Source: Hibiscus mutabilis (taxonomy: Eukaryota > Streptophyta > Magnoliopsida > Malvales > Malvaceae). Taken from it: a stretch of DNA of 64,000 bases. Shown piece after piece: positions 22,001-33,372 of the stretch (position 1 is the stretch's first letter; every line of letters begins with the position of its first letter). The notes beneath the pieces were generated by a model that was given only the letters and a program-made list of their open reading frames with translations, did no database searches and was not told where the DNA came from. Both the position numbers and the translations under genes were made by a program. The stretch lies in the NCBI GenBank assembly GCA_019671005.1, contig CM033715.1, positions 4,836,001 to 4,900,000 of the forward strand. The letters are read 5' to 3'.

Positions 22001-23642
22001 TTCTCGAGAGCTCATCAGTGAGCTATTGTTCAAAAGAAAAACAAAGTCAGTATCCATCTCAATCACAAAATATTATAAGAATAGCAAGTCAGACAATGTT
22101 AACCCACATTTCAGATGTGTCCAACATTGCAAACAGCCATAGTTATATAGTATGTTAAATTACTACAAAAATGTTGATAAACAAGAGCAACAAATTACAT
22201 AAAGATGATGAATTTTCCTGAACAAGACAAGGGATCATATGTAATCCAGAAATAGTAAGAAGATAAAGAGGGCAATTACTCCATTCAATCATTAGATTCG
22301 GATAGCTAAACCCCATTACAGAATTAAATATAGGAAGTAGAAAACATAAATGGAAGAATAACATTTCATCTAACAGGAAACTACGACACAAGTTCCAGAC
22401 TACAGGTAGGAGAGAAATCCTATGACAACATTGACAGTGCCAAACGACATTAATGGACAGGGCCAAAGCAACTTAAGTGATGAAAAACATGGAAATTATC
22501 TACATTTTAAAATCAGATTATACAGGTACTGCAAGGCAACCTGAAAATGAAGTTGGATAAAGCATCAGAGGATTCATGTTGTTAGATGAGACAGCCCATC
22601 AATGGCTTTCTAAAACTACTGAGCAACAAATCTCAATGATGAAACTTCCAACCAACATGACTTTGACAGAACAGTTATGAATCATGTATTTCACAGCAAA
22701 TCACATCCCCAGAGACCAAGAAACTAACTTTCCAACCATCAGGAGCTTAACATACATTTGTCATCAGCAACGGAGACCAAGCAGGCACAAAAAGTTTACT
22801 CATAAAATTTGCAGGATCTACTTTTCTTCAGTAAATAACAATATGCACTGAAATACAAACAGCCTCATCTTTTATCAATTTTTTTATCAGTTATTATCAC
22901 CTCTAAACCGTAATCTTTCCCCACAAAAAATTAAAATATCCATTTATGAGGGAGGGAAAACAATAGACTTCCATACTAAGATCACACAAAGATAAAATAA
23001 TAATAATAAGCAATTTTCCAAATATTTCAAAATAAATCACTACGTAAATTACCATTACTACTAAAGTGCTTCCACCAATCAGTTAAAACTAATTTCTTAA
23101 ATAAAGACAAATAGCAATAATTTTAATTTTTCAAAAAAAAATATTCAACCTCTTCGACAGCCTTTTCTCTAAGCCTTTCAGACATCCTTAATGCCTTAAT
23201 TTCCGCTTGTGCTTCTCCCAATTCTCTATCTTTATCTGTAACCCGATGGAAATAATAATAATCAAGACTATAATAAATAAATGAATAAAAATGGTTAATG
23301 TTAAGTAAAAAGCAGCTAATTGAGCCGAATCAAGGAGAAAAACAACTAGATCGAGCTACATTCCTCACCTCTAACTTCATTCTCCAACCGATTCAGCTCT
23401 ACTTTCACCGGATCCGAGCCGTGGAGCAACGTAATAAGATCATTATCCGCATCGAAGCTAGGTCTAACAGGTCTCCTCCTCGACGAACCTTTCCCTCCGC
23501 TCTCCTTAAACGACGCCAACGCCGTCAACGACGGAGGAACTTCCGTCGAGGTCGACGTCACCCTCACCGGCGACTCACTCCTCGCATTGCTCCCTACCTC
23601 CATCGCTTCGTCGGCAATATCCGACATCTCCGAATCAAACAC
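19066..23642 (-). CDS. MAP70: Microtubule-associated protein 70 (MAP70)
   Basis: Plant-specific coiled-coil protein that binds cortical microtubules and helps pattern wall thickening. Eleven exons join in frame: 23369-23642, 23150-23235, 21957-22022, 21705-21875, 21420-21590, 21128-21283, 20876-21022, 20721-20792, 20117-20632, 19851-20038, 19066-19105 (TGA). This gives 628 residues from the ATG at 23642, or 623 from the ATG at 23627 (MSDIADEAMEVG), which fits the usual MSD start better. The family is about 610-635. Diagnostic blocks: RPSFDADNDLITLLHGSDPV, AAQFAAEATLRRVHAAQKDD, EERTVQ-type coiled coil around ALLEAERTVQVALAKA, ANEWKDANDKVMPVKQWLEE, MSNGPSRRQSLGG, EDNVPGVLYDLLQKEV, and the C-terminus SGLTRSTQ. 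Heptad-like E/K/L-rich coiled coil runs from about residue 80 to 390. The frame is clean. It resembles MAP70-1 to -4 rather than the shorter MAP70-5. Family certain, paralogue not assigned. Confidence 0.96.
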
Positions 23643-24090
23643 TCCCTCTCACCACTCCCACGCCCAAAATGCAACAAAAAAACTATTTCCAAACAGAGAA
23701 GCTTGCTTCACATCTAAAACTTCAAGCGGATCCAAATGCTAGGGTTTTAAATCAGTTGAAATACAGCTGTTAAACAGATTCTCAGATATGGAGAAAAGAG
23801 AGAGAGAGAATGAAGATGAGAGAAAATAATGTTTTGCTCCTTTTTTTATTTTTCTCTCTCTAGATTGTGGATTTAAATCTGGTAACAGTGACTGACAGAG
23901 TGAAGAGAGCGAGTAATTAGCAATGGAGATTTAATTAATTGATTAAAGTTAATTAATCATGGATTAATTTAATAACTGTGTTTGAGTTAAGACGATAGGC
24001 TTTGGCTGTTTTCAGAAGACAAAAAAGTGTGTAAACTGGGAGACTGTATAATCGGACAGTAACTTCAACTTCCGGTCGGCTTTTTTTTTT
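23643..24090. promoter_or_regulatory. MAP70 5' leader and promoter region
   Basis: Immediately upstream of the MAP70 start (minus-strand gene) is a purine/pyrimidine-rich zone, with GAGAGAGAGA at about 23793-23804 and a CTCTCTCT run near 23851. Such GAGA/CT tracts are common in plant core promoters and leaders. No convincing TATA box was fixed. Confidence 0.4.
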
Positions 24091-24885
24091 TTTTTGGCAC
24101 AATATCTTTCATGTCTAATCGGATAATTACTTTAGTTTATAATTTTTTAGGTACTTTAATCTTTAATTTTTTTTATCAAAATAACTTTTTTTAGATGCAA
24201 AAATCGTTAGTCAACTAATTATAGAAGTTTAAAATAACTTGACTATATGATATGAGTCGTATGACAACATAAAAAATTATTTTATAAAATTATTTTTCAC
24301 GGAAAAATTACTTGGATATTGTGGTGGGATTTTTTCCCCAAGGTATTGCACTGAGTAGATTAATTTCAAAAGTATTGGAGTTTGAACAATGCACCCAAAG
24401 TCGCCACCAGCTGAATCCGACTTTAGAGAAAAAAACCCCAAAGTCGGCACCTACTGAATCCGACTTTAAAATTTTTTCTCAAAAGTCGGATTCAGCTGGT
24501 GTCGACTTTGGGGATTTTTCTCTAAAGTCATATTCAGCTGGTGCTAACTTTTGGTGCACTGTTCAAACTACAATACTTTTGGAATTAATCTACTCAGTGC
24601 AATACTTTGGGGGGAAAATCCCACCACAATATCCAAATAATTTTTCCTATTTTTCACTAATGTATTATTCTGTCAAATTAACATTTTTGTTTATATGACA
24701 CTGTTAGGTCAGCCCGTACTGCTATGTATGTTTGTCACATCATTTCAAGTCATTTACCGTTAGTTGATTAACAGTTTTCATCTACAGATAAATTATTTTG
24801 GTCTAAAATGAGACATTAAAAATTAAAGTGTTTCAAAAAAAAGGTCAAAATAACTATTTGATTGAAAACTAAAAAAAAATTGGCA
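24090..24885. mobile_element. Outer imperfect inverted-repeat element around the hairpin MITE
   Basis: Sequence left of the MITE (TTGGCACAAT ... ACTTTAATCTTTAATTTT ... TTAGTCAACTAA) is complementary, with gaps, to sequence right of it (TTAGTTGATTAA ... AAAAATTAAAGT ... ATTGGCATTAT). The arms, about 150-200 bp each, suggest an older non-autonomous DNA element into which the hairpin MITE jumped. Exact ends and target duplication could not be fixed. Confidence 0.5.
24301..24647. mobile_element. Mutator-type hairpin MITE with 10-bp target duplication
   Basis: 347 bp, almost entirely palindromic. Left end GGAAAAATTACTTGGATATT and the reverse complement of the right end, GGAAAAATTATTTGGATATT, head arms of about 160 bp. 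Perfect 10-bp direct repeats TATTTTTCAC sit at 24291-24300 and 24648-24657. A 9-11-bp duplication plus long inverted repeats is typical of Mutator-like MITEs. The centre has the sub-motif AAAGTCGGATTCAGCTGG in both orientations. The 128-codon frame through it is not a gene. A transcript would fold into a long hairpin. Confidence 0.9.
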
Positions 24886-25375
24886 TTATGATTTTTTAGA
24901 ATTATGTTTCAGTTTAGGATAAATCGGGTGCAATGTGTTGTGGCCATCCCCTAGATAGGGCCACAACCGAGTAGACTTGTCATGGCCAGTCATGTATAGG
25001 ATCTCGTGGCTGGGTAGAAGTTAAGTGCCCTCATTTCAAACATGGTAATGTTTTTTAGGAAAAGTGCCACCATCTTAAGTATTTCTATGGTTAGGGAAAA
25101 TGTCTTGTTTTCAAACATTTTTGAAAAAAATTTGGCATTATGATTTTTAAAATTATGTTTCAGTTTAGGATAAACCAGGTGCAATGTGTTGTGGCCATCC
25201 CTAAATAGGGCCACAACCGAGTAGACTTGCCATGGTCAGTCATGTATAGGACCTTGTGGCTGGGTAGAAGTTAAGTGGCCTCATTTCAAACATGGTAATA
25301 TTTTTTACAAAAAATGCCACCATCTATTTATATGGTTAGGGAAATGTGTCTTGTTCTCAAACATTTTAATGTCTT
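24881..25375 (+). repeat. ~251-bp tandem duplication with an LTR fragment
   Basis: 24881-25132 is repeated at 25133-25375. Each copy begins with TTGGCATTATGATTTTT, has about 55 bp of flank, then the LTR start TGTTGTGGCCATCC (24936 and 25187). The first copy keeps only about 185 bp of LTR; the second runs into the full 5' LTR. So flank and LTR start were duplicated together after insertion. Confidence 0.85.
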
Positions 25376-25781
25376 CTCGGGTCATTTCCATAAAGTTATT
25401 TTTGTATATATGTAGGGGGTGGATAGTCAGCAGAGTTTGGACTGATTCACTGGTAAAGGTATGTATCCTACACATTATCGAGGCAGCCCTTACCGCCCGA
25501 GTCGATGGTGTGAGTGAGTCTTCTTTTGTAACCCGATCATTTATTTTATTTAATAAAAACCATTTTTTCCTCGAGGAGGGTGGGGGTCGACTATGGGCAT
25601 TCGTTATGCCTTACGATATCGACTTATGGCTTGAATGATCATATTATGGCTTGAGAAATGACGTTTTGCTTGGTTTATGTTAAACAGATCAACAAGTTAT
25701 AAGGCTAACTTGGTCGGGAATCGTCTCTTTCAAGTGTCGCACGACGTACTAATCGAGTGAACGAAAGGTATGTTCGTAACA
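25187..25781 (+). repeat. 5' LTR of the Gypsy element
   Basis: 595 bp, TGTTGTGG to GTAACA. It matches the 3' LTR at 32770-33372 along its length with many substitutions, which points to an older insertion than the intron-3 element. Confidence 0.9.
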
Positions 25782-25783
25782 CG

Positions 25784-25801
25784 TGGTATCAGAACAAGGC
25801 T
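25784..25801 (+). other. Primer-binding site, initiator tRNA-Met type
   Basis: TGGTATCAGAACAAGGCT starts two bases after the LTR end; TGGTATCAGAGC is the usual complement of plant initiator tRNA-Met. One mismatch (A for G) within the core. Confidence 0.85.
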
Positions 25802-25844
25802 GGTAAACCTAGTTGTGAAATTTTGTTAGAGTGTATAATAATCT

Positions 25845-26305
25845 TGACTCCGCGCCAAGTGCTTTCGCGTGTGGAGTAGGCAGTGCGGGTTGACTCTACA
25901 CCAAGCGCTCTCGGAGAGGGAGTAGGCAGTGTAGGATGGTTTCATTGGCTGACTCCCTACAAAGCACTCCCATGCGTGGAGTGGGCAGGGCGGGCTGACT
26001 CTACACCAAGCGCTATTGGGGAGGAAGTAGGTAGGTAGGATGTTTTCTTGCGTAGACTCTACATCAAGCGCTCTCGATGATGAGGTAGGCAAGGTAGGAT
26101 GTTTTGTTGGATGACTCTACACCAAGCGCTCCCGATAAAGGAATAGGCAGGGCAGGATTGTGGTGACTCCAGACTAAGCACTCTATGCGTAGAGTAGGTA
26201 GGATGGGATGACTCTACACCGAGCGCTCCAGGTGGTGGAGTAAGAAGGGTAGGCTAGTTGTGATGTGACTGCTCCAAGTGGTGGAGTAGGCAGGGTGATT
26301 GTTGA
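25845..26305 (+). repeat. Minisatellite in the Gypsy 5' leader
   Basis: About eight or nine degenerate copies, 40-70 bp each, of a unit GACTCTACACCAAGCGCTCT followed by GGAGTAGGCAGGGTAGGATG. It lies between the primer site and gag, where an RNA packaging or translation signal would be expected. Open frames across it (25826-26092) are not genes. Confidence 0.9.
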
Positions 26306-26442
26306 ACGATAATAGATAAAGTTTGGAGGTTTGGCATAATAAGTGCCAGTTTGATCTAATGGACACTGACGTTAATTTGCTATATGACACAATGGTGCTT
26401 GTTTATTTTCTCATGATATATCGGCACTAGTATATTACAAGA

Positions 26443-27772
26443 ATGTCTAGAGATCAAGGTAATAGGGCAGTGGACCCTAGTAGGATTGAAGAGTTGGAGG
26501 CTGTATTAGCAGCCTTACGAGTTCAGATGGTTCCTAGACGTATTCAAGAGCTTGAGAAGCTCAACATGAGTTTTTAGATGCTGTAAAGAAACTCAGTGAT
26601 GAAGCTGGAAATGCGATAAATACTTTTAAACTTGGGTTTGAGGACCTCAAGGCTCAATTCGATCTTCTGCAGTTGGCTGTAAGAAATACAGGTACAAATG
26701 GCAGGGGTCACTTGCTTAAGGTTCCTAAGCCTTAACGATTTGAAGAGAGTCGTGAAGCTAAGGCCCTCGAGAATTTCTTGTTTGATATGGAACAATACTT
26801 TTGGGCAGTACACACCACGTCTGAAGAGGATAAGGTCTCAATGACTTCAATGTATTTAGTAGGTGATGCTAAGTTGTGGTAGAGGTCCAAGTTTGATGAA
26901 GGTGTTTGCTCTATCAAGACTTGGGATGAATTGAAGAACTAGTTGTTTTCAGAGAATGTCGGGTATAATGCCATGCAGAAATTGAGAGAGTTGTCACATG
27001 CAAGGGCAGTATGTGAGTATGTTAGAGATTTTTCCGCATTGTTGTTGGACATCAAGGAAATGTCAGAGGACAACAAAATGTTCTATTTTTTAGAAGGGTT
27101 GAAGCATTGGGCAAAGTTCGAGATCTAGAGACGAAGACCCTAAATTATGGCTGAGGCCATGGCTGTTGCCGAACTTCTTAGCAATTATGGTAATGGTTCC
27201 ACAAAGTGCAAGGCTCTAGTCGTAAGTAACGGTGGCACAAATTGGATAGTCGGTAGCGGTAATTGATATGTCAGTAACAATGGGTACGGTAATGGAAGTG
27301 TTGTTAGGTTTGATGAAGGGAGCTATAAGAAAGTGGCCAAAGGCGATCGATTTTCAAGTTGGGGAAGCGATAGAGGACAGTTTGATAGAGATGTCACACG
27401 GGCTGGGACAAACCCTGGGTTAGGACAAAACAACGAGCCACAACGACCGACTATACGTTATTTCCTTTGTCAGGGTCCTCACCGAAAGACAGAATGTCCA
27501 CACAGAAGCACACTCAATACCTTGGCCATTACTTCACCTGATGGGAACAAAGAGAGTCCATGTACAGAAGATGATGAGGAATATCCAGCTAGAGTGGGTT
27601 CTATTCATTTATTATTTGCTCTTCACTCAAAACAAGATAGAGTAAGGACAGAACCTGAGAGGGACCTGATGTATGTGAATATTATTTTGAATGGGAAAAC
27701 CATAAAGGCCTTGGTGGACACTGGAGCAACTAATTCTTTTATTACTCTAAAAGTGATAATATTAAATATGTA
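26443..27772 (+). pseudogene. Broken Gypsy gag and protease
   Basis: Reading from the ATG at 26443 (MSRDQGNRAV), Gag is recognisable across three frames: KALENFLFDMEQYFWAV, WDELKN, LRELSHARAVCEYVRDFSAL and FLEGLKH are Retrotrans_gag-like. A zinc knuckle follows at about 27466-27500 (YFLCQGPHRKTEC) whose first cysteine is tyrosine. The aspartic protease active site ALVDTGATNSFI is at about 27710-27745, after which similarity ends abruptly. At least five stops (for example near 26576, 26733, 26880, 26940, 27126) and frameshifts make it non-functional. Confidence 0.85.
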
Positions 27773-27865
27773 ATGCATGAATGTAAGGAGTATTGATTCT
27801 AAAAGTGATTTTCATAGAATAACTTTCATTGAAGAAAAAAGATTCAATACATCATATATCGGATG

Positions 27866-29460
27866 CTACAAATATTGGTAAGCTATAACTCCCAACTTCC
27901 TAACTTCCGCTAAGAGCCAGGCCAGCTTCCATCTGTGATCTAATGTTGGATCAATATTCTGACTCAATGACATCGCTACATCAGCCAGGTATGCCACTTG
28001 TTGAGCCATTTCTCGTGCTTGAGTAACAGTATCTTTCATGTTATTGTCTTTTTCCCGTATCTTCATTCTCGATCTCTGAAATTGGACATGCCACTTCTCG
28101 TCACTTTGTTGACAGACTTTTCTGACATCGTCAACAAGATCTTTATACATCAGCGTAAGATTGAGGTATTCATCTACTTTCTTCTTTAGTGATTCATTTT
28201 CAGCTTGATAACAATATCCTTATACATTTGCATGTACATTTTTACCATCTCATGTTTAGCTTTGCTAACCCTTAGATCGTCTATGACGACATTATGTTGT
28301 ATTTTCATTGCCTACAGACTTCACGCGTTAGTTCCTTAATTCTTTTTTTTAACAGTTCCAAAGTCACATCCAAACTAGCATTCTTGAGCATCGAACAAAG
28401 TTCTTGATGATTGAGTTGTAAACTTTCCAACTCCTCATTCAACTCATCTATCTATTTCCTTAATTTGCTTATTTGAACCTCGTATTTGAACAGACGGCCC
28501 TTTCTCTAGTATTTTCATTTCGAGTCTCCCATTCAACCGCTAAATCAAATTGGCTTTTTATTTTAAATTTCCATTTTCCATGCTCCAAAAGAACTTGGAC
28601 TCGGTGTTTGAAGGTGATACAATTTTCAATAAAAATGTCATTGAGTTCCATCATGAAATTCACAGTGAACCTTGGTGTCATACCATTTTGGATACGGAGG
28701 TTGCAAAGGTGTGACAAATTGTGGGGTTACTAATCGAGCTTTCAACAATTGAGGATATAGTTCTTTGTATGAAACAAGGATTGTGTCAAAATGAAATTTG
28801 TGATCTCTTATCTTTTGGCAATATGCTGAAGGGGTACTGAAGCTCGAACCTTGTCTTGGACACTTGATTAATTCTGCTGAACTATAAATTTCTTTCATTT
28901 TTGCATCTCCAGGTGTTTTATTAATTATTAGGCTTTTAGGAAATTTGGGCTTTCCATCTTCAAAACTCAATAGGCCTACCCTAATAAGATTTTCAACCTT
29001 GTTCCTCAAAACCTCAGAATCCTCGGTAGTGTGATCTGAATTTCCTTGGTGGTAATCACATACTGCATTGTTGTTATAACCTTCCGAATAAGAGAACTAT
29101 TTGGTCTTGGACCAAACTGGACTCACCAATTTATTTTCTACCAAAAGCAGAAGCAAATTTGTGTATGTCATCGGGATTGAAGTAAAACACCCTTCATTTC
29201 TTTCCACTCGGGCTTCTTCCGGTCCCGTCATTACCTTTATGGAATTTAACCCACTTACACCTCCTATTGGTTTACTTATACAAATTGTAACAGTGTTCGG
29301 ACCTGGTCATTTATACATGTTTTGGTTTTTGTTTGGTTCTTTTGGCTCAGTATGCCCATTTCTTTGGTCATAGCCATCATCATGGTCATCATTTCAGCCA
29401 GTTGCCTTTTCAGTTCTTGCATTTCATTTTTTCAGCATCAACACTAACGCAATCGGATGT
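27866..29460 (-). pseudogene. Decayed gag of the nested element
   Basis: Read leftwards on the minus strand: a coiled coil MQELKRQLAEMMTMMAMT (about 29400), a zinc-like module CDYHQGNSDHTTEDSEVL with LRNKVENLIRVGLLSF (about 28930-29065), the Gag block FDTILVSYKELYPQLL with PPYPKWYD, a second module CEFHDGTQ/GHFIENC with KHRVQVLLEHG (about 28560-28670), and a second coiled coil ending LAWLLAEVRKLG (27866-28150). The modules are C-x2-H-x(6-7)-H-x4-C/S, and the first lacks its last cysteine. In relatives the LLAEVR-type coiled coil normally comes before the Gag block; here it comes after. Frameshifts separate the blocks. Confidence 0.7.
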
Positions 29461-30230
29461 ATAACCCTTGGATTAACTACCCTTTATTTCTTCTGTGACT
29501 TGTCCTGGGCACTGTCTCATATTAGTAGTCTCCTCTATCAGATTAAGAATCCCCTTATCTATTATAATTGTCTTCTAATGATAACCATTTTTTAATCAAT
29601 ACCTATATCTAATGAAGATGCGGTGCAAAAATGCAAAACAAAAAAATAAGGAAAACGAGTCAGTATGGTAAAATAATGTTGAAGGCAAAAATTTAAATTA
29701 AATTGATACAGTAAAGCAGGTTATATCGAGCAAAGATAATGACCAGAGAAATGTACTTAAATCGGCAACACATGTCCTTGGCCCTTGTATGGCTCTAGCG
29801 GGGTAGGCTTCTAAATTACAACATGTGAGTTTTTGTTCCAGGCTCTAGGTACCCGAACTGTCGTTGCTGTCTACTGCGACAGCAAGACATCGATTCGGGA
29901 GTATATGACCCCTTATAGCGGAGGCGAAACCTTACAGTGTGTAAGGTTAATATACAGGAAGAAAGACAAAAGTCTGGTCACGGAGCTGAATAACTCAACG
30001 TAGGATAATGTCTCGCTCCCACATAAGGGTGAAAGCCCGGGTAGAAGGCTATGCATGAATGACAATTATATCACACAAGAAAACGCTACCTCCATTCTTT
30101 CTAAAAATTCACTAAATAATTATCGGGAAAATTAAATTTAAATTATCACTCTTAAAATGCCAAAATATCACATAAAATTAATTAATTAGGTCTGACTCTC
30201 AAATTATGTCCCCTGTGGAGTCGTTAAATT

Positions 30231-32607
30231 GTCGTGACCATTTGTAATCGAGGTGTAGAAAATAGCTCAATGATTAGATTTTGTAAATTAGGGTTTTTAC
30301 CCATTCTTAATTTAATCTTGAAATTTAAGTTTGGAATTGGAATTTTACCATTTTTAACTTGTTCTTGAAAATTAAGGTTTTTTATATTAAAATCGATTTC
30401 CCGTTATTTAATTTTGAAAATAATTTGGAGTCGCCTCCGATCATTTTGGTAGACCGGACACCATAAAACAACCAGAGATTTATTTTCTTAAAATTAGGGT
30501 TTGTGAGTCGATTACGTATGGGGAAGGATTAGCACTCCCCACAAACGCCTGTTATCGATACCTTTTAATTTTATATGGCATTTTGAAAATAAAAATTTGA
30601 ATTTAATTTGACCGTAATTATTAACTGAATTCTTATTCCAAATGGAGATATCTTTTTACAAGAAAACACATTTTTATATCGAATATAAGATTAAAAATGC
30701 CCTATTAAGAAGCACTTCATTCATATTCATAAAAATGTATTTTTAACATAAAAGGTTTCGAATGCATTATTTATTTTTGTCTTGTTCATTTTAAGCATAA
30801 ACTTAATTAGACTTTATTCCATTAATTAAACTATGAATATTATTTAAATTTAAAGGCCTTTATGAGACAATATCAATTGCTTGAATATCGTACATCTCAG
30901 AACCTCAAGATTTAAATGATATTCACTAATTAAAATGTCATTCTAATTACTTAAAGTAGTAACCTAATTAGGGTTCTATTTAATTGACTAATGAATTTAT
31001 TTAATTCTCATATTTTTAAGGCCAATTTTGAGATAACACCCTATTGCAAACAAGTGGAGAACCATCCAAGTCTGAACCCCCAAAGTTTCCATTTAAAATA
31101 CATTAATTTACTATAATGATCTCCCTAATTTAATTATTGAATCCTAATTGTGAACTTATAACTAAGGCTCTAAACAAATAATTATTAGATATATGTATTT
31201 AATTTATCTAACAAAATATACTATATGCAATTTTGAAATATGTGTCATACATATAAATTAAGTAACTATTGAATTAAATAATTAAATTAAGCAAATTAAA
31301 TGAATTAATATTGAAAACCAGGATTAGATTGAACTGTTATCAGAATTGAAGTGCCAAATTATAAACAAGTAGTGACCAAATTGAAATGATTACAAAGTTT
31401 ATAGCCCAAAATATAAAAAAGAATAAAAAAGGCGCGGATCCTCTAACCCGGTTCGTCTTCAGCTCGCGGGTCAAAATGACCCGGTGTCAAAACAATATCG
31501 TTTTGGATTGCCTATAAAAGGCCCAATCCGATCCTAACTCAGACATTTTGACCGAGTCACTATCTCTCATCAGGAGAATGCTATTCCCTCTCTCTACACA
31601 TAACACAAACAAACCCATATCACTCACCCAAACGGATTGAAATCCTTAAGTTTATGATGGTGTTCATCATTGTTTTTGACAAACAAGATGAACGCTAATA
31701 TTTTAAACCGCCACCCATATCACTCACCTACTTTGCTCCGGTAGTCGTGATGCAATTTTCAGCCACCGTCAAGCGATTTTCAACCGCCACCGATTCAGAC
31801 CAAAACCCTAAAAAACTTTAATTTTAACCCTAATTCCTCTAAATCTAACCCCAATTCAACTGAGCCTCTCTTCTTCTCCCTCATAAGACTTATATATACT
31901 CGAAACCCATTCATTCTTCAACTTCGACAACACTCAAAATACTCCAGCCGCCACTCTCGCTCTTCGATCTCCCATTATATTTCTAGTTTCGTTTGGTTTC
32001 AACTTTGCATGTACATAAACCGACTTTTTCCTATGTTTTGCAAGAATTAGAAAAGTGAGAGCAAATATACCTTCGAAGTGAAGGTGGTTATGGCGGCTCC
32101 GACATCCTCTTGAATTTTCGGTGACTTTTTCTCTTCTCGGCGTCGCTTTAGCTCTCATATAACCCTTCAGATTTCGGTGTTTCAACTCCTGAGTAGGTGA
32201 AATTCCTGAAATACCCTTTCTCTCTCTGTATTTATTATATCTATTCTTTTAATCAATGGTCATTAATTTTCCTGACATTTCTCTCTCATGTATTTATAGT
32301 GGTCAGATGATGACGTCATGCTGACGTCTGCAAGACCATAATCCGTGTGATAACAATGGGAAAGCACCACGTGTCCTTTTGAATACAAATTTGGGCGGGA
32401 AAAGGGGTTTACCAGATTTGTTGTGTTTGTTTGGGTGTAAATTGGGCCTTGTTTTGTATCTTTGGGCTTTAAACACATGTAATTGGACATTTTTACATGT
32501 ATATGGACATTGGGTTTTATTTTTATTATTGTGCTTTTATTATTATACTATTTATTTATTTATTTCATATACATACTTATACCCGAATAAAATTAAGGTA
32601 TTGCACA
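30231..32607 (-). repeat. LTR of the nested Gypsy element
   Basis: About 2.38 kb, TGT...ACA on the minus strand. It contains a motif common in plant Gypsy LTRs, TTTGGAGTCGCCTCCGATC, near 30429 and GATTACGTATGGGGAAGGAT near 30510. Several short ORFs (31934, 32263, 32379) are not genes. Confidence 0.7.
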
Positions 32608-32769
32608 GGGGGCACGACTAGGAGTGGTAGGAGACATGATACTCACAAAGACAACCAGGAAGTCATTGTCAACAATCCAATTGGAGAATGGTGCAAGAGG
32701 AAATTCTATGGTGCGCGAAATTCAAGATTGCATCGTCAACGAGACGTCGACAAGTCTGGGGGAGGAGAA

Positions 32770-33372
32770 TGTTGTGGACATCCCTTAAATAGGGCCACAA
32801 CCGGGTAGACTTGCCATGACCAGTCATTTATAGGGCCTCGTGGCTAGGTAGAATTTAAGTGCCCTCATTTCAAACATAGTAATGTTTTTTTTAAGAAAAG
32901 TGTCACCATTTTAAGTATTTCTATAGTTAGGGAAAAGTGTCATGTTCTCAAACATTTTAATGTCTATCCGGGTCGTTTTCATAAAGTTATTTTTTCATCT
33001 ATATAGCGGTAGACAATCGGCAGAGTTTGGATTGATCCACTAGTAAAGATATGTATCCTACAAACCATCGAGGCGGCCTCTACCGCCCGAGTTGATAGTG
33101 TGGGCGAGTCTTCTTTTGTAACCCGATCATTTATTTTATTTAATAAAAACTACTTTTTTTCATCGGGAAAGGTGGGGTCAACTATGGACATTCACTATGC
33201 CTTACTATATCGACTTATGGCTTGAAGGATTATATTATAGCTTGAGAAATGACACTTTGTTTGGTTTATGTTAAACAGATCAACAAGTTATAAGGCCGAC
33301 TTGGTCAAAAATCGTCTCTTTTAAATGCTGCACAATGTACTAATCGAGTGAACGAAAAGTATGTCCGTGACA
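32770..33372 (+). repeat. 3' LTR of the Gypsy element
   Basis: About 603 bp, begins TGTTGTGGACATCCC and ends GTCCGTGACA. It aligns with the 5' LTR throughout, including ATCGAGGCGGCC, GTAACCCGATCATTTATTTT and TTAAACAGATCAACAAGTTA. Confidence 0.9.

Larger units (their letters stand above)
27776..32607 (-). mobile_element. Nested Gypsy element, opposite orientation, 3' end truncated
   Basis: A long LTR at 30231-32607 (read on the minus strand: TGTGCAATACC ... GGTCACGACA) is followed downstream by AACGACTCCACAGGGGACA at about 30205-30225, the primer-site region typical of a common plant Gypsy group (usual form TTTGGCGACTCC). Then come a leader and a decayed Gag on the minus strand (27866-29460). 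No second LTR was found before 27776, so the 3' part is missing. It interrupts the outer Gypsy element after its protease. Left boundary approximate. Confidence 0.75.
25187..33372 (+). mobile_element. Degenerate Ty3/Gypsy LTR retrotransposon with a nested element
   Basis: 5' LTR 25187-25781 and 3' LTR 32770-33372 share TGTTGTGG ... (CG)TAACA/GACA ends. An initiator-tRNA-Met primer site follows the 5' LTR and a polypurine tract GGGGGAGGAGAA (about 32758-32769) precedes the 3' LTR. The internal part keeps gag and the start of protease (26443-27772), broken by stops and frameshifts; RT and integrase are not visible, replaced by a second element on the minus strand. A short remnant of the outer element resumes at 32608-32757. 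The flanks CAATG (25182-25186) and CAACC (33373-33377) are only partly alike, so the target duplication is doubtful. Confidence 0.88.

Noticed and set aside
23298..23717. 139-codon plus-strand open frame, Arg-rich
   Set aside because: Antisense shadow of MAP70 exon 1, whose GC-rich coding bias makes the opposite strand look open.
31505..31530. Plus-strand TATA box CCTATAAAAGGCCC
   Set aside because: The LTR around it is oriented on the minus strand by its primer site and gag, so this is probably chance or at best cryptic.
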